Shown here piece after piece: positions 38,431 to 44,268 of a DNA stretch of 44,268 nucleotides. Position numbers and translations under genes: made by a program. This DNA is from Acidimicrobiia bacterium. GTDB lineage: Bacteria; Actinomycetota; Acidimicrobiia; Spongiisociales; ZC4RG35. A model generated the notes under the pieces. The model was not told the DNA's origin. It made no database searches and saw nothing but the letters and a program-made list of their open reading frames with translations. Numbering within the stretch: position 1 is the first letter of the stretch; the number at the start of each line of letters is the position of its first letter. The stretch spans positions 1-44,268 of the forward strand of contig PKRG01000021.1 in the NCBI GenBank assembly GCA_017577575.1, in the 5' to 3' direction.

Positions 38431-39780
38431 ATGCCTCGATTGAACTCGGCGCTCCAGGCTCTCTACGGCCGGGTTCTCCGCCGCAACCCGGGCGAGGCGG
38501 AGTTCCACCAGGCCGTCCACGAAGTGCTGGAGTCGCTCGACCTGGTCACGATGAGGCATCCGGAGTACCTCGAGAGCGGCATCATCGAGCGGATCTGTGA
38601 GCCCGAGCGGCAGATCATCTTCCGGATCCCGTGGGTCGACGACTCCGGGAAGGTGAGGATCAACCGGGGTTTCCGCGTCGAGTTCAACTCGGCGCTCGGC
38701 CCCTTCAAGGGAGGGATGCGCTTCCACCCCTCGGTGTATCTCGGGGTGATCAAGTTCCTCGCCTTCGAGCAGACGTTCAAGAACGCCCTCACCGGCCTGC
38801 CGATCGGGGGCGCCAAAGGCGGCTCCGACTTCGATCCCAAAGGCAAGAGCGAAGGCGAGATCATGCGCTTCTGCCAGTCGCTGATGACGGAGCTGTACCG
38901 CTATCTCGGCGAGCACACCGACGTGCCCGCCGGGGACATCGGAGTCGGCGAGCGCGAGATCGGCTACCTGTTCGGCCAGTACAAGCGGATAACGAACCGC
39001 TTCGAGTCCGGCGTCCTCACCGGCAAGGGGCTGTCTCTGTCCGGCTCCACCGTCCGCAAGGAAGCGACCGGATACGGGGTGGTGATGTTCACCGAGCACA
39101 TGCTCGCCACCCGCAACAAGACGCTCGACGGATGCCGGGTCGTGGTGTCGGGGTCCGGCAACGTCGCCCTGTACGCCATCCAGAAGGCCACCCAGATGGG
39201 GGCGACGGTGGTCGCCTGCTCGGACTCGACGGGCTACGTGCACGAGCCGAAGGGCCTCGACCTCGACCTGCTCTTCCAGGTGAAAGAGCACGAGCGGCAG
39301 CGCCTCTCCGAGTACGCCCGCCGCCGGGGCAGAGGCGTCGAGTACGTCGAAGGCGGTCGTGTGTGGAATGTCCCGGCGGAGGTGGCCCTCCCCTGTGCCA
39401 CCGAGAACGAGCTCGACGTCGAAGACGCCAAGCAGCTGATCGAGAACGGCGTCGTGGCAGTCGCCGAGGGCGCCAACATGCCGACCACGCCGGCGGCGAT
39501 CGACCTGTTCCAGGAGGCGGGAGTGCTGTTCGGGCCCGGCAAGGCCGCCAACGCCGGCGGTGTCGCCACCAGCGCCCTGGAGATGCAACAGAACGCGTCC
39601 CGCGACTCGTGGTCGTTCGAGTACACCGAGCAGCGCCTCGCCGAGATCATGGAGGGCGTCCACGAGCGTTGCGCCACCGCCGCCGAGCGCTACGGACGAC
39701 CGGGCGACTACGTGCTGGGCGCCAACATCGCCGGGTTCATGCGGGTGGCGGACGCCATGCTGGCCCAAGGAGTCATCTGA
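38431..39780 (+). CDS. gdhA: Glutamate dehydrogenase, NADP-type
   Basis: Assimilates ammonium into 2-oxoglutarate. The 449-residue protein is the length of the NADP-specific bacterial hexameric enzyme. Family blocks: FRVEFNSALGPFKGGMRFHPSV, FLAFEQTFKNALTGLPIGGAKGGSDFDPKGKS with the catalytic lysine, DVPAGDIGVGEREIGYLFGQYKRI, the dinucleotide motif VVVSGSGNVALYAI and VAEGANMPTT. It may recapture ammonium released by ureide catabolism encoded elsewhere in the window, but this is inference. The ATG is leaderless, 6 nt after TACCCT (38419-38424). Confidence 0.96.
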   Translation: MPRLNSALQALYGRVLRRNPGEAEFHQAVHEVLESLDLVTMRHPEYLESGIIERICEPERQIIFRIPWVDDSGKVRINRGFRVEFNSALGPFKGGMRFHPSVYLGVIKFLAFEQTFKNALTGLPIGGAKGGSDFDPKGKSEGEIMRFCQSLMTELYRYLGEHTDVPAGDIGVGEREIGYLFGQYKRITNRFESGVLTGKGLSLSGSTVRKEATGYGVVMFTEHMLATRNKTLDGCRVVVSGSGNVALYAIQKATQMGATVVACSDSTGYVHEPKGLDLDLLFQVKEHERQRLSEYARRRGRGVEYVEGGRVWNVPAEVALPCATENELDVEDAKQLIENGVVAVAEGANMPTTPAAIDLFQEAGVLFGPGKAANAGGVATSALEMQQNASRDSWSFEYTEQRLAEIMEGVHERCATAAERYGRPGDYVLGANIAGFMRVADAMLAQGVI

Positions 39781-39799
39781 GCCCGTAACGTACGGCGCC

Positions 39800-40708
39800 A
39801 TGGAACGGCGAGCCCTGGTCTGGTTGCTGGGCGCCGCCGTCCTGTGGGGGACCACCGGGACCGCGCAGGCCCTCGGCGAGGCGGAAGGGTCGCCCCTGTC
39901 GGTGGGGGCGGTGCGACTGGCGATCGGGGCCGCCGGGCTGCTCGTCCTCGGATGGAGGCACCTCCGCCGGACCCCCCTCCGCTGGTTGGCCGTGGGCGCG
40001 GCGGCTATGGCCGGATACCAGGTGGCGTTCTTCGCCGGGGTAGCGCGAGCGGGTGTCGCCTTGGGCACCGTGGTGGCCATCGGCAGCGCCCCCGTGGTCG
40101 CCGGCATCGCCGACTGGGCCGTTCGGAGCGAGCCGCCGACCCGGCGCTGGTGGGCGGCCACGGCCCTGGCCGTGACCGGCGTGGCCCTCATCGCCGGGCA
40201 ACCAGAGGCGGTGGACGCGGGCGGAGTGGCGCTGGCGGTGGCGGCGGGTGTCGCCTACGCCGTCGCCACCTTGGCCTCCAAGTACCTGGTCGAGGTGGTG
40301 CCCCCGACGACGGCGATGGCGGCGATGTTCGGCGTCGCCGCCATCCTCCTCGCGCCCCTCCTGCCGACTGCCGACCTCCGCTGGCTGGGACGTCCCGCCG
40401 GGGCAGCCGCCGCGTTGTGGCTGGGCCTGGGCGCCACCACTGCCGCCTATGTGGCGTTCGCCCGCGGGCTGCGTTTCGCCACCGTGGGTCAGGCGGCGAC
40501 GGCGGGGCTGGCCGAGCCCGCCACGGCGACGCTGCTCGGTGTGCTGCTGATCGGCGAACGCCCGCCGGGGCGGGCGTGGCTGGGCGTGGCCGCGGTGGTG
40601 GTGGCCCTGACGGTGCTGGCGACGAGCCCGGTCAGCGCCGGAGCAGCCACGATTCTTCGCGGCAGAGGTCCTGGACTTCGTCGGGGTCGACCGGGACGTG
40701 GGCGGTGA
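39800..40708 (+). CDS. EamA (DMT) family transporter
   Basis: A 302-residue membrane protein with ten predicted helices in two EamA repeats (AAVLWGTTGTAQAL in the first; AAGVAYAVATLASKYLVEVV in the second). Members export amino acids or other metabolites; the substrate cannot be inferred. The ATG is 8 nt after TAACGT (39786-39791), so it is leaderless. The last 26 codons, coding for an Arg/Gly-rich tail after the final helix, are antisense to the 3' end of the aminopeptidase gene, an overlap of 77 nt. Confidence 0.9.
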   Translation: MERRALVWLLGAAVLWGTTGTAQALGEAEGSPLSVGAVRLAIGAAGLLVLGWRHLRRTPLRWLAVGAAAMAGYQVAFFAGVARAGVALGTVVAIGSAPVVAGIADWAVRSEPPTRRWWAATALAVTGVALIAGQPEAVDAGGVALAVAAGVAYAVATLASKYLVEVVPPTTAMAAMFGVAAILLAPLLPTADLRWLGRPAGAAAALWLGLGATTAAYVAFARGLRFATVGQAATAGLAEPATATLLGVLLIGERPPGRAWLGVAAVVVALTVLATSPVSAGAATILRGRGPGLRRGRPGRGR

Positions 40709-42080
40709 GGTTCTCGTGCCCGCCATCGACCACGACGATGTCGTCTTCGATCCGGACCCCCAGCCCCACGAACTCCTCCGGCACCTCGAACTCGACCTTC
40801 TCGGCCTCCTCGAGCGCCTGCTCCTGCCGCTTCCTGGCGGCGTTTCCCTCCAGGATCCGCTCCTCGGTCCATCGGTCGAGGTCGTATTCGAGGAGGGCGA
40901 ACGATCGCTTCGGCTTCGTGAGGTCGAAGTACAGGCCCGGTTCGACGGTGAACACCATCCCGGGCTCGAGGAGCCGGCTCTCGCCGTCGACTCGGTAGAA
41001 GCCCCGGTCGTGGACGTCGAGGCCGAGCCAGTGGCCGGTGCCGTGGAAGTAGTACTGGCGGTAGTGGTGCATCCGCAGCGACTCTTCGATCCCGAGGGGG
41101 AGCAACCCCAGGTCGACGAGACCTTCGGTCAGGACCCGCACCGCGGTGTCGTGGAGGTCGTGCCACTTCGTGCCGGGCTCGACTTTCTCGATGGCGGCCC
41201 GTTGGGCGGCGAGGACCACTTCGTAGAGGGCGCGCTGGGGCGCGGTGAACGTGCCGTTGATCGGGAACGTTCGGGTGATGTCGGCCGAGTAGTAGTCGAC
41301 TTCGGCGGCGGCGTCGATGAGCAGCAGGTCGCCCTCTTCCATCTCCCGGTCGTTCTCGACGTAGTGGAGGATGCAGGCGTTGGGGCCGGAGGCGACGATC
41401 GACGGGTATCCGTTGCGGGGTGAGCCCGCTTCTCGCCACACGTACTCCATCGCCGCCTGCACCTGGTACTCGTACAGGCCGGGGCGGGCGAACCGCATCG
41501 CTTCCCGATGCCCCTCGGCGGACAGCAGGCAGGCGGCGCGCATCGACTCGAGCTCCTCGTCGGACTTGATCAGCCTCTGGGCGGCCAGCGGCACCGATAT
41601 GTCTCGCACCGCTTCGGGGACGGGCCGGCCGTACCGCTCGCGGTAGGAGCGGGCCTTGTGGAGGAGGCCGACGACGCGGCTGTCGTGGTTGGGGTCGCCC
41701 ATCTGGTACCACAGCACGGAGCGTCCGACCATCAGCCGGGGCAGGATCTCGTCGAGGCGGTCGATCTCGTAGGCGGCGTCGGCGCCGAAACGCTCCTTGG
41801 CCCCTTCCACCCCGACCCGGTAACCGGTCCACGCCTCCATCTCCGGGTCGCGGGGCCGCACGAAGAGGACGAACTCGCCATCCGGGTGCCCGGGGGCGAT
41901 GACACAGACGGCGTCCGGCTCCTCGAAGCCGGTGAGGTAGACGAAGTTGGAATCCTGGCGGAACGGGTGGTGGACGTCGTCGTTGCGGACCACCTCCACG
42001 GCGGCGGGGACCACGGCGATGCCGTCGGTGCCGATCGCTTCTGCGAGTTGCCGGCGGTGGTCGGCGAATCGGTCAGCCAT
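40632..42080 (-). CDS. pepP: Xaa-Pro aminopeptidase (M24B)
   Basis: Dinuclear-metal peptidase of 482 residues that removes an N-terminal residue followed by Pro. The N-terminal creatinase-like domain includes NFVYLTGFEEPDAV. The C-terminal pita-bread domain has the metal ligands in order: LLLIDAAAEVDYYSADITRTFPING (two Asp), FHGTGHWLGLDVHD (His), VFTVEPGLYF (Glu) and RIEDDIVVVDGG (Glu). ATG 42080 is preferred to 42086 because TAGCGT (42092-42087) is a -10 box 6 nt upstream, giving a leaderless mRNA. The first three bases of that box are the stop codon of the EEP gene. Confidence 0.94.
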   Translation of the reverse strand: MADRFADHRRQLAEAIGTDGIAVVPAAVEVVRNDDVHHPFRQDSNFVYLTGFEEPDAVCVIAPGHPDGEFVLFVRPRDPEMEAWTGYRVGVEGAKERFGADAAYEIDRLDEILPRLMVGRSVLWYQMGDPNHDSRVVGLLHKARSYRERYGRPVPEAVRDISVPLAAQRLIKSDEELESMRAACLLSAEGHREAMRFARPGLYEYQVQAAMEYVWREAGSPRNGYPSIVASGPNACILHYVENDREMEEGDLLLIDAAAEVDYYSADITRTFPINGTFTAPQRALYEVVLAAQRAAIEKVEPGTKWHDLHDTAVRVLTEGLVDLGLLPLGIEESLRMHHYRQYYFHGTGHWLGLDVHDRGFYRVDGESRLLEPGMVFTVEPGLYFDLTKPKRSFALLEYDLDRWTEERILEGNAARKRQEQALEEAEKVEFEVPEEFVGLGVRIEDDIVVVDGGHENLTAHVPVDPDEVQDLCREESWLLRR

Positions 42081-42089
42081 GGCCATACG

Positions 42090-43010
42090 CTAACCCGCCA
42101 CCGCCAGGTCGACCACGAGCGGGAAGTGGTCCGAGCCGAGGGGCGGCCCCAGGCGGCGGTCCACCACGACCAGGTCGGGGGTGTGGACTAGGTGGTCGAT
42201 CGGCACGCGGAGCAAGAGGCTCCACAGCCCGCCGGTGGCGGGGAACGTCGCCGAGATCCCGAAGCCCCTCTGGGAGTTGACGAGGTCGGTTTCGGCGAGG
42301 AGCTTGCGGAACGGGTACGACCAGGGGGTGGCGTTGAAGTCGCCGGTCACCACGTTCGGCCCCTCCTGGCTCGCCGACCACGCCGCCGCGAAGTCGATCT
42401 GGGCGTTGCGCAGTGCCGACCGCCGGGACGTCGTCGGCGCCAGGGGATGGATGCCGAGCACGGCGACGCCGTCGTGGACCACCTCGACGGCCCGGGCCCC
42501 TCCGGTCGTGAACCCGTAGCTGGTGACCGGGTCTCCGGGGCGGGAGAGCACCAAGGTGCCGAAGATCAGCTCCTCGGAGCGGGAGCGGGTGACCTCGTAC
42601 TCGAGGTCCGCCGCCTCGATGGCCAGCTCCCAGGGCCGGGACGCCTCGTGGAGGAAGGCGATGTCGGGGTCCTCCTGGCGGATGTAGTTGATGACCTCGC
42701 CGAAGCTCTCGTTGCTGGCGAGGAGGTTGAACGACATGATCCGGATCGTCTCCCCGCCACCGGCGGCCTCCGGTGGCCCGCCCAGATAGAGCGGGGCGAC
42801 GACGGCGGCGTTGACGAGCGCCCCCACGAGGACCACCGAACCGGTCCTGGTCCACCGCGCCGCCAGCAGCCACACCGCGAGCAGCGTCAGCACCGCCGCG
42901 TACTGGACGCGGAAGTTGGCGGCGACGTCGAGGAACCACGACCACCTCCCGAAGAAGGCGGCGACCGAAAAGAGCGTCAACGCCACGGCGGGAACGGCCA
43001 GGAGGATCAT
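42090..43010 (-). CDS. EEP family phosphatase/nuclease with membrane anchor
   Basis: A 306-residue protein with three N-terminal hydrophobic segments (about residues 1 to 75) and an endonuclease/exonuclease/phosphatase domain. Catalytic elements: RIMSFNLLASN (Asn), FLHEASRPWE (Glu), VVTGDFNATPWS (Asp, Asn) and LGSDHFPLVVDL (Asp, His). The layout, membrane helices followed by an outward-facing EEP domain, is common in actinobacteria, with substrates ranging from phospholipids to nucleic acids. ATG 43010 lies 8 nt after TACCCT (43024-43019), so it is leaderless. Confidence 0.88.
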   Translation of the reverse strand: MILLAVPAVALTLFSVAAFFGRWSWFLDVAANFRVQYAAVLTLLAVWLLAARWTRTGSVVLVGALVNAAVVAPLYLGGPPEAAGGGETIRIMSFNLLASNESFGEVINYIRQEDPDIAFLHEASRPWELAIEAADLEYEVTRSRSEELIFGTLVLSRPGDPVTSYGFTTGGARAVEVVHDGVAVLGIHPLAPTTSRRSALRNAQIDFAAAWSASQEGPNVVTGDFNATPWSYPFRKLLAETDLVNSQRGFGISATFPATGGLWSLLLRVPIDHLVHTPDLVVVDRRLGPPLGSDHFPLVVDLAVAG

Positions 43011-43055
43011 CGGCACACAGGGTAGGGACGCGGCGCGGTGGCGAGGTCGGCCGGC

Positions 43056-44246
43056 TCAGCTCCTGATGCTGCGCCAGGTCACGCCCAGGACGACCACCGC
43101 CGCCGCCCACAGCCACATCACCGGGTCCAGGAACACGGCGAGCGCCACACAGCCCGAGAGCCCCACGATCTGGACGACGAGGGGAACCCTCCTCTGCTCG
43201 GCGGGCTGGCGCAACGCGGCGATGTTGGTGATGGCGTAGTAGACGAGCACGGTGAGCGCCGAGAACGACCACGTGAGCCGGATGCTTCCCACGAGCACGA
43301 AAGCCGCCACGACCGCCGCGGCCACCACCACCGCCACCGTGGGGCTGCGTCCCTGGCGGTGCACGACCGCGGTGGCGGCGGGCAGGTCGCCTCTCCGCCC
43401 CATCGCCAGGACGACACGTGACAGCCCGAGGAGCAGGTTGAGAAGGACGCCGACCATGGCGGCCAGGGCGCCCACCCGCACGGACACCTCCAGCGCCCGC
43501 CCTCCGGCCGAGGCTGCGACCCCGATCAACGGCGACGCGTCGTCCGTCCCGCCCAACCGGGAGAGAACGAAGGCCACCCCCAGATAGAGAAGGGCGGCCA
43601 CCGCGACGGTGGCGACCACCGCCTTGGGGATCGACGAGCGGGGGTCGCGGATCTCCTCACCGAGGGTGGCGACCCTGCCGTATCCGGTGAAGGCGACGAA
43701 GACGAGAGCGGCGGCTTCGGCGATCTCGGGAAGGCCGCCTGCCGGCGGGCCTGGCACCGAAGCGGCCGCCTCCCAGCCGGCGATGCACACCGCCACGAGT
43801 GATCCCACCGAGACCACGACGACGGCGGCGTTGGCCTGGTTCGATCTCCGGAGCCCGGCCACGACGAGGAGGGTGAGGACCAAGACGGCTGCCAGCGCCG
43901 GAAGTCGCCGGGCGCCCAGGCCGACGTAGGCGGCGATGCCCAAGGCGGCGGTCGCCGCCGACGCCGACTTGGCGAGGACGAACATCCATCCCGCCACCAG
44001 CCCCGCCACGGGGTGCAGGTACCGGTAGCCGTACTCGTAGGTCCCTCCGGCCACGGGGTGGGCGGCGGCGAGTTGGGCGGAAGAGAGCCCGTTGCACAGC
44101 GCGACCACCGCCGCCGCCGCCACCGCCCACAGCACCGCCGAGCCGGCGATGTCGACGGCCAGGGAGAGGCTGACGAACACCCCGGTGCCGACCATCGACC
44201 CGAGGCCCACCCACACCCACCCCGCCCACCCCCCCCCCCACCGCAC
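43056..44246 (-). CDS. APC family amino acid permease, N-terminus uncertain at window edge
   Basis: A 396-residue polytopic transporter. The first helix carries GLGSMVGTGVFVSLSLAV, the APC substrate and ion-binding signature. Other landmarks: HPVAGGTYEYGYRYLHP, FVAFTGYGRVATLGEEIRDPRSSIPKA and about eleven hydrophobic segments. The substrate is probably an amino acid or amine. GTG 44246 is the last start in the window. The frame is open to the edge, and a run of 11 C (44229-44239) interrupts the coding strand, so a longer N-terminus or a homopolymer length error is possible. Confidence 0.85.
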   Translation of the reverse strand: MRWGGGWAGWVWVGLGSMVGTGVFVSLSLAVDIAGSAVLWAVAAAAVVALCNGLSSAQLAAAHPVAGGTYEYGYRYLHPVAGLVAGWMFVLAKSASAATAALGIAAYVGLGARRLPALAAVLVLTLLVVAGLRRSNQANAAVVVVSVGSLVAVCIAGWEAAASVPGPPAGGLPEIAEAAALVFVAFTGYGRVATLGEEIRDPRSSIPKAVVATVAVAALLYLGVAFVLSRLGGTDDASPLIGVAASAGGRALEVSVRVGALAAMVGVLLNLLLGLSRVVLAMGRRGDLPAATAVVHRQGRSPTVAVVVAAAVVAAFVLVGSIRLTWSFSALTVLVYYAITNIAALRQPAEQRRVPLVVQIVGLSGCVALAVFLDPVMWLWAAAVVVLGVTWRSIRS

Positions 44247-44268
44247 CCAGCCGCCCCGCGGCGTGGAA

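Noticed and set aside
1..44268. CRISPR arrays, transposases, phage genes, toxin-antitoxin or defence systems
   Set aside because: Looked for on both strands; no regularly spaced repeats and no recognisable proteins of these classes.

Overview
The window is very GC-rich, densely packed chromosomal DNA from an actinobacterium (Actinomycetota). Evidence: an rpsF-ssb-rpsR-rplI-dnaB block, a 29-residue bS22-type (AURKAIP1/COX24) ribosomal protein gene, a two-hairpin C-loop RNA matching the actinobacterial 6C family, a CsoR-copZ-copA copper operon, a GAP (Sap-like) membrane protein, an F420-type luciferase-like oxidoreductase, a short-chain Z-prenyl transferase of the Rv1086 type, and many genes whose start codon sits 6 to 9 nt after a TANNNT -10 box (leaderless transcripts). 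An uncultured lineage such as Acidimicrobiia would fit, but that is inference. I see no insertion sequence, prophage, CRISPR array or obvious horizontally acquired island.

Layout. 1-3194: purine ureide catabolism (partial allantoicase, allantoinase) divergent from a class III aminotransferase. 3198-8394: DUF456 protein, lipoprotein, acetyl-CoA synthetase, YczE-like membrane protein, and a secreted SLH-domain protein behind a hairpin-rich leader. 8411-14255: an Lnt homologue with Ser at the catalytic Cys position, inositol monophosphatase, a YtcJ-like amidohydrolase and an M3 oligopeptidase. 14439-17556: a small zinc-ribbon-like protein, a 6C-type sRNA, then csoR-copZ-copA with a clear operator. 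17516-25797: coaE, PAC2 protein, bS22, thrB (with a possible leaderless upstream peptide), a HAD phosphatase, a fused secDF, a zinc alcohol dehydrogenase, tRNA-Gly(CCC), a single-domain response regulator and dcd. 25985-30586: dnaB, rplI, rpsR, ssb, rpsF, a DUF192 lipoprotein and panB. 30739-36639: a GAP membrane protein divergent from a TetR regulator across a perfect palindrome, then nfo, a PH-like membrane protein, pyrE, an AtuA/DUF1446 protein and a prenyl transferase. 36643-44268: LLM oxidoreductase, hemolysin III, glutamate dehydrogenase, EamA transporter, Xaa-Pro aminopeptidase, EEP phosphatase and an APC permease running to the window edge.

Most of this is housekeeping or catabolic. 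The items most worth a second look are the Cys-to-Ser Lnt, the possible cysteine-containing leader peptide overlapping thrB, the structured leader of the SLH protein, the 6C-type RNA beside an unclassified zinc-binding mini-protein, the TetR/GAP operator, and the promoters in which a stop codon doubles as the next gene's -10 box.
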